A DNA stretch of 30,345 bases from an uncultured Bacilli bacterium (GTDB taxonomy: Bacteria > Bacillota_I > Bacilli_A > RF39 > UBA660): assembly GCA_949840855.1 (NCBI GenBank), contig CATKYP010000001.1:1-30345 (forward strand), given 5' to 3'. The notes under the pieces were generated by a model that did not search any database, was not told where the DNA came from, and was given only the letters and a program-made list of their open reading frames with translations. Position numbers and translations under genes: made by a program. The first letter of the stretch is position 1. Each line of letters begins with the position of its first letter. Of this stretch, positions 25,901 to 30,345 are shown one piece after another.

Positions 25901-26152
25901 ATGGGAAATATGAGTGGAACACCAACTAATGTAAATAAGTTTACTGCAGCAGTAGGAAATATTTCTAAATTAACAAATTGCTACGAATATGCTAGCGCAA
26001 CTGGAATAACAAATGTTAATGGAACAAACTTAAAAAATGCAACTAGAGAAAATTTACGTAGTAAAGCTTTCTATAAAGATACATTAAAATTTGATGATAA
26101 AATTTGGAATTTAGATAAAGTAGCAACTAATGGCCACCCAGAATTAAGATAG
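16934..26152 (+). CDS. Giant M26 (ZmpB/IgA1-protease-like) surface zinc metalloprotease
   Basis: A 3072-aa cell-surface protease. In order: signal peptide (1-25, ending VFA); cohesin-like beta domain (about 27-158); low-complexity linker; membrane helix (about 243-264); acidic/basic cytoplasmic loop (KRQKDDEDDNK...); second helix ending in a signal-peptidase-like CGTVFA (about 285-306); dockerin with two Ca2+ loops, GEVNGDSKIDYEDV and GDINSDGKITVTDL (311-370); four tandem Ig-like pairs (about 373-1190); GLUG beta-helix (1287-1589); M26 peptidase (about 1596-2366); and two more GLUG beta-helices (2375-2746, 2753-3072). The zinc site is THEALHN (H2082, E2083, H2086) with a third ligand E2106 in GAGAEHF, exactly 20 residues later, as in M26. 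The N-terminal two-helix arrangement recalls pneumococcal Zmp proteases, but no LPXTG motif is seen. Relatives cleave IgA1 or mucins; the substrate here is unknown. It is monocistronic, with its own promoter and terminator. Confidence 0.92.
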   Translation: MKRLSHYTIVFVMLFFISINTVFAKTSIGASLASNTKELKIGQELTVTLKLDNYVEIEKGVNAYKATLDYDKNIFEEVYIDNFTNLNKWEQLEYNRKTGEFVAIKKAGSKTPENVVKITLKVKDTSYYGKTNIKLKDITTSEGKRDLKIDDKIISVDIVKEQTSIPNNNQGSGTTNQPASKVPTVKRKYGVIIVNKNNESNDNIIEDPNISEEKDSTTNDDEVLEYYRDKVEDEREIEHTKSTYIWAFLVIVIEIIFFIIFLIWKRQKDDEDDNKDDNNKRNKKIAILVVTSIILMQFCGTVFAASYDFSKKGEVNGDSKIDYEDVRLIELHLIHSRNLLDEYLENGDINSDGKITVTDLTLLVQKLEKSLDYNVILSNSNLDNYYPNKNNDITLKFIGEVDYGALIEKVVINNKEYNVEKSKDKTNEYLLKVNTGDLAGIKEYNFTEVLLDNEKRVKVDYSIKVDVLKEVPTIENYKISENSKESKINIAFDVLDKDNSITSAIIKITDENSKVIKEKEIKKGANKIEVDVDDEKKYKANIIISYDLATNTLDKEENHTGNIYAEKDLQLIINYDFKLTNIKTYKNNIENQTFEKEEKIELRFDSTNITKFIPVTAKINGKNYNIEKRDNTYIVLVDGLNKLSSQKIEVEEVILNNGKKFAIKENNSVSVNIIKRYPTVKDIILNENIENNNMTVKFNLENKDDAIKNAHIILYNAEGVELDRKELTKEELKNKGDITKILTTKITSSYKVKLITTINQTGEDKDDQPNKILFEEATKASPRTKITKISVNKEYVEKAEKVTLTYNIESNKLENITKIRVNDLDCIATKKDKNTYEVTLEVGDKSGIYKLTTTKLVYSDNVEDNVKEEVKIDILKDKPVVKNFKQTDNTNDSEVTISFDLEDNDNSFISGKAILTDGVKTVEKELKKGANTLKFTVENAKEYTLELKATYDRDSNTLEGKPENDNLINNEVLETKKIVLISDYKLQLDDIKTHNDKTDTKYFNKNESIKISFTSTNISSFEPVSAIINGKTYNINKAQNRYTTEVSGYENSGVKELKIEKITLSNTKEISISNNNKTNIEVLKDSPKVEKFTYLENDDSTITATFTIIDNDNSLKDGTIKIYDENKKELKTEALTKKENKITFNKTMSEFYTIKVLANYDLDTNHFGPGDNEYKNQVLLDDEINVNDRLIEMKDIIGIVLYKQTGSKVEKLYKVSVEELVNLKDYIVEVKMKDLKSFYSPIREVKTVDGKLKFILEYENIVQYKGMQKQNHLEVEFGGISEGAYTNIDLATLIELIKNNPKGTYKINSDMDAKNFTSGTAVIPTEFSGTIDFDGHIIKNLSIPLFNKLNEATIKNLIIKDAKVNANGVFANTITTSTITNVHLKDITVQSPNANGTGALAGRVEQNSLIENSSATGVNVGNGKRTGGFIGQAYLSTIRNCYIEGKVSSNSDGSGGFIGEVPSTLVTLENIYVNVKTTFGGGTNAGLVGWSRNLTLKNTISLATNTTDNGPYAVYGSILNGSSSTNNYELETTNMKSQANHAKISKVSLETLKTKEFYTKTLGWDEKIWNFNNVSKGEYPTLKSNPYTGEAEEPSNEDIYIPEYSRISKLKNYDKNREIIYYNMYRLMPFYDAKYYVEDGNRIDINHVLNTKIIKKIFTYDRDGKQVVGLSKTDKDKIKSIRIVFTDNESVSYSVQWLKNTDSITTYHINDIDIDYMYEKYLIDTNSNIYKYIVNQVKTYDYVNDIASLTPETEVRNYTENYAHVIENAEKFALYLLANTEGYNISSINNVLENKLTIDLSTNNTLQKFLYGYNYFDRFYNFEIGGLNIRDIVYFDGSIFHENLNPAYLSGVLVDRASSSQRSTANLTAFFNSYIKPYTEGKSVGPFLEYFIQNLTIDKYKNDPASWIIDNYDGTIYESPAPRHKNLRYKVWDHLKSRDLLILPLLSYHGKDMYILGIPTCILVGNLDESYYFPNKVFNNLTKEEKLVPLINFANKATAFYDSIAGIVNEGGYRNLTRTMINYDNTGNKNWSTTPNPPKPAYKGFFEVLGKYTVHGAAAAYANGTDIYWIYHALAFYNIYTHEALHNQDGNTFLEGTGRRKGAGAEHFTDNFLTQANGIINSGYGVVPNYTFTNPITSATTTNLSKDRINTRKKIESYYKGMYDTFAYLDYIEAQAFLKLTPEEQSKIAQAIENQQYVKKTAEDFKKMNLKTIEDIWDNHLVIIRGGKAYTTGSMWYLSSVPSGASGKGFFVLNAYQMLADFGYDGYVAYAGNKYSNKSEEQILQMLSGDDKMTFKKYQLGRYNKVAEKIDGFKHINTKDAIEKTLIAMKLDVAHNKPIDLNSYASIYRETLYGYLKRVTNDFETSIYSNAPNLIHINSAEDFVKKVKDNPEVNIILDKDIDFTNIKTEETDQSIIETFVGSLDGNNHKITGLSKPLFNKIMFGYVKNIKIENSNVIIDYNTSGTLAKQIDFSILENIKLNNVSIKGTSVVGGLVGSINRTTVKDITYKVNVTSTTNPNELGGLFGRATYSYIENAHGIDSTIKGNNNIGGLVGNANNIHKIDKCSFNGSIVGVNNVGGLIGYFQNSTIENSYTLGEVEGTSSYIGGLIGVVSSSIVNNTFSNATVKGNRLARTGGLLGTVSNISNGRTNSKVEDSIAFGKVSNGYKFDAETNKEVIESSFNNNYELTDSLGMSSIDRVGINFNNRISKIKLSSLNSSFYTKTLDWSSSIWDFSNVTKGGLPKLKGLDKNNVETIVSKIKISSINDFLKIDEKPDAIYTLTKDLDFASYTIPADKTSVLTEIFTGKIEGNGHTISNLTNGSLFTHFRGVVEDLNIKNFQNNRPNTDFVNAFTKESYGATFNNMKFENITLSGKGNVAPVSGMDGRSGANSIFNRISVINANVVGTGFYNSAFVGRKFGGKITNVYVQGNLEFYTTENGGITGASQENVLIENVISNVNVSRPKSTDSRNINGGFVGNIYDNPTIRNSISMGNMSGTPTNVNKFTAAVGNISKLTNCYEYASATGITNVNGTNLKNATRENLRSKAFYKDTLKFDDKIWNLDKVATNGHPELR
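18052..20510 (+). repeat. Four tandem A/B Ig-like domain pairs in the protease
   Basis: Protein-level repeat of about 200 residues per unit. The A half has an INGKxYNI-like strand (VINNKEYNV, KINGKNYNI, RVNDLDCIA, IINGKTYNI) and ends ILK(D/E)xP. The B half has SFDLxDxDNS-type segments and a KKGANKxxF-like strand, ending YDLxTNTL. Approximate starts: A1 18052, A2 18648, A3 19279, A4 19875. The copies are diverged at DNA level, so this is old duplication. The role is probably a stalk between membrane and peptidase. Confidence 0.75.
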
Positions 26153-26175
26153 TATCATCTATTTAAAATTATAAT

Positions 26176-26208
26176 AAATGTAGGAAAAACTATTTTCCTA
26201 CATTTTTT
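26176..26208 (+). terminator. Terminator of the M26 protease gene
   Basis: A perfect 13-bp stem (26176-26188 with 26193-26205), loop ACTA and a T run. It lies 23 bp after the stop and could also work from the minus strand. Confidence 0.9.
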
Positions 26209-26237
26209 CTTTATGAAAGAGATTATCAATAATAAAA

Positions 26238-26279
26238 ACTCATTAATTGCTTATTTACACTCATTAATTGCTTATTTAC
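26238..26279 (+). repeat. Perfect 21-bp tandem duplication upstream of the P-type ATPase
   Basis: A 21-bp unit (starting ACTCATTAATTGC and ending TTATTTAC) occurs twice without a gap (26238-26258, 26259-26279). The end of the second copy supplies TTTACA (26275-26280), the likely -35. Spacing of two helical turns puts the copies on the same DNA face. Confidence 0.9.
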
Positions 26280-26305
26280 AAAAAATCATTTATTAAAATT
26301 ATAAT
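26275..26305 (+). promoter_or_regulatory. Promoter candidate of the P-type ATPase gene
   Basis: TTTACA (26275-26280) and TATAAT (26300-26305) are 19 bp apart, longer than optimal, so an activator or DNA distortion may help. A TATACT at 26312-26317 is an alternative -10. Confidence 0.4.
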
Positions 26306-26340
26306 ATGATATATACTAATAATAAAATAGAGGTGAATCT

Positions 26341-28974
26341 ATGGAAAATAAATGGTATTTAAAAGACATAAAAGAAATATATAAAATATTAAAAACAACA
26401 AAAGAAGGATTAACTAAAAAAGAAGTAGAAAAAAGAATTTTAGAATATGGACAAAATATTATTCCAAAAGGAAAAAGAGAAAGTCTCTTAAAAATGTTTT
26501 TTAGTGAGTTTAAAGATCCTATTATTATCTTACTTTTAGTAGCTGTACTATCATCACTTGTAGTAGGGGAAACCTTTGATGCAATTGCTATTTTATTTAT
26601 TATCTTAATAGATGCTATAATAGGAACTTATGAAGAAAATAAAGCTAATAATACAATGGATAATTTAACAAAACTTGTTCCTTTAGAAGTATCAGTTAAA
26701 AGAGAAAATAAAAAAATAAAAATTAGATCAGAAGATTTAGTTTTAGGAGATATTGTCTATTTAGAGTCTGGTGATAAAGTAAGTGCTGACTTAAGGATAA
26801 TAGAATGTCAAAATTTAATGGCAGACGAGTCAATTTTAACTGGAGAAAGTCTTCAAGTAGAAAAAAATGATATAGTACTAAAAAATGATAAACTTTCTTT
26901 ATCTGAACAAACTAATATGCTTTTTTCAGGAACAACAATTGTAAAAGGAAGAGCTATAGCAATAGTTGTTGAAACATCTTTAAACACCCAAATAGGAAAA
27001 ATAGCTAGTAGTATTAATAATACAAAAGATGAAAGATCACCTCTTACAATAAGAGTAGAAAAACTATCAAAACAAATTAGTATATTAGTATTAATAATTG
27101 CTATTATAATTTCTATATTATTAATAGCTAAAAAAGTGCCATATAATGAAATATTTTTATCAGTAGTAGCCCTATCTGTTTCAGCAATGCCAGAAGGCCT
27201 ATCCTTAGCGCTTACTATGGCTCTAACTATTGCTTCAAGTAAAATGGCAAAGAAAAATGTCATAGTAAAAAAACTAAATTCTGTAGAAGCCTTAGGAAGC
27301 TGTACTGTAATTGCAACAGATAAAACAGGAACACTTACTGTAAATGAGCAAACAGCAAAAAAGATACTTTTACCGGATAATACAAAATATAATATTTCAG
27401 GAACAGGATATGAATTAACAGGAGAAATTGAAGGAGATAAAGAATTAAGTCTAGCTAAAGAAATAGCTCTATATGGAACTATAAATAATGAAGCTAAAAT
27501 AGAAGATAATAAAATGATTGGAGACTCAATTGACATAGCTTTTTTAGTGCTAGGTCATAAATTAGATGTAGATACTAAAGATATTAACATACTTCAAACT
27601 ATTGCATATGAGTCTGAAAATAAATACTCAGCAGTTTTTTATGAAGAGTATGGAAAAAGATATTGTACTATTAAAGGATCACTTGAAAAAGTTATTACTT
27701 TTTGTAATAAAATAAATTTTTTAAAAGAGTTCAATAAGGATATATTAAATAATCAAAATGATAGTCTTGCAAAAGAAGGATATAGAGTTATAACTATTGC
27801 TACTGGAGAGGTTCCTAAAAAAGATGATTATACAGAAAAAGATATAAAAAATCTAACTTTCATAGGAATGGTAGGCTTTATTGATCCGATTAGAAAAGAA
27901 GTAGTAAATGCTATCTCTGAGTGCAAAGAAGCGGGAATAAGAGTATTAATGATAACAGGAGATCATCCATTAACTGCTTTTTCAATTGGTAAAGAACTAA
28001 ACATAGCTAAAGAATATAATCTTGTTACAACTGGGGAAGAAACAGAAGAATATCTAAAAAAAGGTGAGAAAGAGTTTGACGAATTTGTAAAAAACAAGAG
28101 AATATTTTCACGAGTAACGCCAATACAAAAGCTAGAAATCGTTAACTCCCTTAAAAGAAGTGGTGAATTTGTAGCAGTTACAGGAGATGGAGTAAATGAT
28201 GCTCCCGCACTTAAAAGTGCTAATATTGGTATTGCAATGGGAAGTGGCACAGATATAGCCAAAGATGTAAGTAAAATGGTAATTATAGATGATAATTTCA
28301 AATCTATAGTAGATGGTGTTAAAGAAGGTAGAGTTGCTTACTCAAATATTCGTAAGATAATATTCTTTTTAATCTCTTGTGGATTTGCAGAAGTACTATT
28401 TTTTTCACTTGCCATCCTATTTGATATGCCTCTCCCACTTATAGCAATTCAACTTTTATGGTTAAATGTAGTAACAGATGGTATTCAAGACTTGTCTCTA
28501 TCTTTTGAAAAAGCTGAAAAGGAAGTTATGAAAGATAAAGTAAGAAAAACAAATGAGAATCTATTTGATAAAAGTTTATTAGAAGAAGTTTTAATATCAG
28601 GTTTTATTATTGGAATTTTGGTATTCTTCGTTTGGTATTACTTAATTAAAATAGTAAATATTGATGTAGAATTAGCAAGAAGCTATATTATGGCATTAAT
28701 GGTATTTATTCAAAATATTCACGTTTTCAATTGTAGAAGCGAAAAAAGATCATTTCTTAATGTACCATTAACTAGCAATATATTAATGCTTGTAGGTATA
28801 GTAGTATCAATTCTTCTACACATTATAATGATGGAAGTTCCAATACTTGCAAATATATTAAAAATAAAACCCATACCATATACTAATTTAATTCATCTAT
28901 TTGTTTTATCATCTACTATATTAATAATTATGGAACTATATAAAAAATTTAAATATGCTCAAACGAAAAACTAA
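26341..28974 (+). CDS. P2-type cation-transporting ATPase, Ca2+-like
   Basis: An 877-aa membrane pump that drives cation export by ATP hydrolysis through an aspartyl-phosphate. Visible: N-terminal cation-ATPase region (GLTKKEVEKRILEYGQN), actuator motif TGES (167-170), M4 PEGL (284-287), phosphorylation site DKTGTLT (D327), ATP-binding KGS near residue 447, TGDGVNDAP (614 on), M5 FAEVLFF and M6 NVVTDG, plus ten helices overall. The acidic and amide residues in M4, M5 and M6 (PEGL, AEV, N-x-x-TD) match Ca2+ pumps of the SERCA/PMCA type; Mn2+ or Na+ cannot be excluded. ATG 26341 has GAGGTG 5 nt upstream. It stands alone, with a duplicated 21-bp element in its promoter region. Confidence 0.93.
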   Translation: MENKWYLKDIKEIYKILKTTKEGLTKKEVEKRILEYGQNIIPKGKRESLLKMFFSEFKDPIIILLLVAVLSSLVVGETFDAIAILFIILIDAIIGTYEENKANNTMDNLTKLVPLEVSVKRENKKIKIRSEDLVLGDIVYLESGDKVSADLRIIECQNLMADESILTGESLQVEKNDIVLKNDKLSLSEQTNMLFSGTTIVKGRAIAIVVETSLNTQIGKIASSINNTKDERSPLTIRVEKLSKQISILVLIIAIIISILLIAKKVPYNEIFLSVVALSVSAMPEGLSLALTMALTIASSKMAKKNVIVKKLNSVEALGSCTVIATDKTGTLTVNEQTAKKILLPDNTKYNISGTGYELTGEIEGDKELSLAKEIALYGTINNEAKIEDNKMIGDSIDIAFLVLGHKLDVDTKDINILQTIAYESENKYSAVFYEEYGKRYCTIKGSLEKVITFCNKINFLKEFNKDILNNQNDSLAKEGYRVITIATGEVPKKDDYTEKDIKNLTFIGMVGFIDPIRKEVVNAISECKEAGIRVLMITGDHPLTAFSIGKELNIAKEYNLVTTGEETEEYLKKGEKEFDEFVKNKRIFSRVTPIQKLEIVNSLKRSGEFVAVTGDGVNDAPALKSANIGIAMGSGTDIAKDVSKMVIIDDNFKSIVDGVKEGRVAYSNIRKIIFFLISCGFAEVLFFSLAILFDMPLPLIAIQLLWLNVVTDGIQDLSLSFEKAEKEVMKDKVRKTNENLFDKSLLEEVLISGFIIGILVFFVWYYLIKIVNIDVELARSYIMALMVFIQNIHVFNCRSEKRSFLNVPLTSNILMLVGIVVSILLHIIMMEVPILANILKIKPIPYTNLIHLFVLSSTILIIMELYKKFKYAQTKN

Positions 28975-29107
28975 ATGCAACTTTTTTACTTGTATAATTT
29001 ACTGCAACTATATATTCATTTTTGGATTGCATTTGCTTTTTCAGTTCAGTTAATCATAGTTTTTACTTTCATTTTAGAATGGAATGTGATTACAATAGTA
29101 ACCAAAA
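28975..29107. other. Flank between the ATPase gene and the insertion sequence
   Basis: 133 bp of AT-rich DNA with no gene. A weak TGCAA/TTGCA pairing near 29010-29040 precedes a short T run and could be a poor terminator. Nothing else is supported. Confidence 0.4.
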
Positions 29108-29146
29108 TGTACATTTGTAAATGATGTGAAACAATTTTATATAAAA
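29108..29146 (+). repeat. Left terminal inverted repeat of the insertion sequence
   Basis: It begins TGTACATTTGTAAAT and continues into the 24-bp core shared exactly with the right end. The interior part of the core (AAAAGTG) runs into a terminator hairpin. Confidence 0.75.
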
Positions 29147-29175
29147 GTGACTCGTATTTTTAGAGTTACTTTTTT
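29143..29175. terminator. Terminator hairpin just inside the left end of the insertion sequence
   Basis: AAAAGTGACTC (29143-29153) pairs with GAGTTACTTTT (29163-29173) with one G-T wobble and a 9-nt loop, then more T. On the plus strand it would stop read-through from the ATPase gene into the antisense of the transposase. Confidence 0.6.
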
Positions 29176-29208
29176 GTTTTGTTATAAGTTAAATATTCCA
29201 GAAATGAA

Positions 29209-29255
29209 TTTAGTCAATGATTAACGTAAGTTAAATTTATTTTGCATTGACTAAA
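29209..29255 (-). repeat. Inverted repeat at the transposase 3' end
   Basis: TTTAGTCAATG (29209-29219) and CATTGACTAAA (29245-29255) are perfect 11-bp arms with a 25-bp loop that holds a second small stem (TTAAC-TTAC-GTTAA on the minus strand). The right arm overlaps the last codons of the transposase gene. No T tract follows, so it may stabilise the mRNA end or block folding rather than terminate. Confidence 0.6.
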
Positions 29256-30241
29256 GAATTGAATGGAATATACTTGGCAAACAAAACTAAAATTAAATCA
29301 TTTCGTTTCTCAATTGGTGTTTTATATTCTAAAACAGCCATAGGAATATTGTTTGATCTTTTCAAATATTGTTTTCCTTGTTTTCTTAAATCTTCTAATG
29401 AATAAAATGATAAGAAACTATAGAATATTTCATTATCATTTCTATGACTTCTTTCTACTTTACCATTATGTCTAGGAGTTCTAGGTCTTATGGTATGATG
29501 AAAGATATCTTCTTTTAAACAGAATTGATCCATAGGATGAACCTTCTTAATCTTGCTTTGATTCCAAGTGAATTCTGTACCATTATCAGTTTGTATCTCG
29601 ATAGGTTTATATCCATAATATACAATACATCTTTTTATAAAATCCACAGTATTCATAGGAGTATGTTCTTCATACCAAAACAAGAACCTTTCTCGAGTTG
29701 CTTCATCAATACAAGTATATTGATAAAAGTTTTTATCCTTAGGAATATCAACAGATTTGCATACTTTAGGAACATATTTAACATCAATTTGCCATTTAAT
29801 ACCAATATCTTTTGGAGTATCATATTTTTTAGGCTGATATTTAGAAGTGCCAGAAACATTGATTTGGTAAATAATATCTAGTTTTCTCATCACTCTATAA
29901 AGACTTCCAATATGTCTAGAATAGCCTTTATTTACTCTTAATTTCATCCACAATTCGCACAAAGTAATATGAGGATTTCTTCTAACTAGATTTTTAATCC
30001 AAGTAATTTCTTTTTCTGTATGAGCATTAGGATGAGGAGTAAAGGGTTTATGAGATTTATCTACTAAAGATTCTTTGGTACCATCATATCTCTTATTCCA
30101 TCTGTAAAGAGAAGTTCTAGAAATATGATATTTTCTGCATACAAACTTAATTGAGTTTCCATTTCTATAGGTTTTAACTGCATTTTCTCTAGTTTTTAAT
30201 TCGTGGGGTAAATATCTTAAATTTTGTGATATACTATTCAT
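29237..30241 (-). CDS. IS481-like DDE transposase
   Basis: A 334-aa transposase with an N-terminal helix-turn-helix (FVCRKYHISRTSLYRWNKRY), the IS481-like linker GTKESLVDKSHKPFTPHP, and an RNase H-fold catalytic core. The DDE residues are D153 in WQIDVKYVP, D219 in QTDNGTEF and E263 in NGKVERSHR. The second to third acidic spacing (43 residues between them) is longer than the usual 35 because of the KIKKVHPMDQFCLKED insert. The frame is intact. A TTG at 30250 is also in frame, but ATG 30241 is preferred because AAAGGA lies 10 nt upstream of it and only 1 nt before the TTG. It could also be placed near IS3-family orfB; the lack of an orfA and the N-terminal fusion favour IS481. Confidence 0.85.
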   Translation of the reverse strand: MNSISQNLRYLPHELKTRENAVKTYRNGNSIKFVCRKYHISRTSLYRWNKRYDGTKESLVDKSHKPFTPHPNAHTEKEITWIKNLVRRNPHITLCELWMKLRVNKGYSRHIGSLYRVMRKLDIIYQINVSGTSKYQPKKYDTPKDIGIKWQIDVKYVPKVCKSVDIPKDKNFYQYTCIDEATRERFLFWYEEHTPMNTVDFIKRCIVYYGYKPIEIQTDNGTEFTWNQSKIKKVHPMDQFCLKEDIFHHTIRPRTPRHNGKVERSHRNDNEIFYSFLSFYSLEDLRKQGKQYLKRSNNIPMAVLEYKTPIEKRNDLILVLFAKYIPFNSLVNAK

Positions 30242-30304
30242 GTGATTCAAGTCCTTTCATGTATATGTTTTTTGCAACTCATATTATACGACTTGATTCA
30301 CTTT

Positions 30305-30343
30305 TTTTATATAAAATTGTTTCACATCTATTGTAACTCTACA
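30305..30343 (-). repeat. Right terminal inverted repeat of the insertion sequence
   Basis: Read on the minus strand it begins TGTAGAGTTACAATA and then the same 24-bp core as the left end. The transposase promoter should lie between here and 30241. Confidence 0.75.
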
Positions 30344-30345
30344 AT

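Larger units (their letters stand above)
29108..30343 (-). mobile_element. IS481-like insertion sequence with 39-bp terminal inverted repeats
   Basis: The left end (29108-29146) and right end (30305-30343) are inverted copies of equal length. The inner 24 bp (starting GATGTGAAACAATTTT) are identical and the outer 15 bp share about 9 positions, ending TG...CA. One transposase gene on the minus strand fills it, for about 1.24 kb in total. The inner core alone would place the ends at 29123 and 30328. The window ends 2 bp beyond the right end, so target-site duplication cannot be tested. Confidence 0.75.

Noticed and set aside
20790..26140. CRISPR-like repetition in the protease gene
   Set aside because: The repeats are protein-level GLUG motifs with diverged DNA and no regular spacer length.
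26853..27536. A 227-codon open frame antisense to the P-type ATPase
   Set aside because: Shadow of the conserved ATPase frame; long antisense frames are common opposite biased codon use.

Overview
The window is a low-GC, AT-rich bacterial chromosome segment. It fits a host- or gut-associated Bacillota lineage (Bacilli/Erysipelotrichia/RF39-like). Reasons: a PriA/LigA housekeeping block, strong purine-rich Shine-Dalgarno sites, near-consensus SigA promoters, a Bce-type peptide-antibiotic detoxification module and a streptococcal-type M26 surface metalloprotease. TGA is a true stop and tryptophan is TGG, so this is not the mycoplasma code. The assignment is inference; no rRNA or tRNA gene was seen.

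Layout. 1-4258: priA and ligA (replication restart, DNA ligase). 4259-5236: a 5'-truncated, twice-broken IS66-type transposase abutting the ligA stop. 5437-6062: a Nudix hydrolase behind a promoter whose -10 lies in a perfect palindrome. 6138-6967: a decayed DUF4299-like gene. 7021-9765: a divergent pair, an atypical kinase-like protein (-) and a large GT-C-like membrane protein (+). 9860-10429: a VTT (TVP38/TMEM64) membrane protein. 10776-11594: a TtcA-like tRNA thiolation enzyme.

11624-11904 holds no annotated-size gene but shows a compact convergent RNA architecture: a 25-residue hydrophobic peptide gene facing an antisense promoter, with a shared bidirectional terminator and long-range repeats. 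It looks like a type I toxin-antitoxin locus of par/Fst-like layout with an unrelated peptide.

12082-16746 is a BceRS-BceAB module. The response regulator overlaps a histidine kinase that carries a single-base frameshift between its membrane and catalytic parts. A BceR-type operator (TNACA-N4-TGTAA) sits before the transporter, and a 33-aa membrane peptide is translationally coupled to the permease. The same operator motif occurs before the VTT gene at 9860, suggesting one regulon.

16934-26152 encodes a 3072-aa M26 (ZmpB/IgA1-protease-like) zinc metalloprotease with an unusual layout: signal peptide, cohesin-like domain, two-helix membrane hairpin, dockerin, four tandem Ig-like pairs, GLUG beta-helix, peptidase, and two further GLUG beta-helices. 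26341-28974 encodes a P2-type (Ca2+-like) P-type ATPase behind a 21-bp tandem repeat. 29108-30343 is an apparently intact IS481-like insertion sequence (transposase on -) with 39-bp terminal inverted repeats.

Most interesting: the possible self-docking protease anchor, the type I toxin-antitoxin candidate, the predicted BceR regulon with its extra small protein, and the frameshifted sensor kinase.
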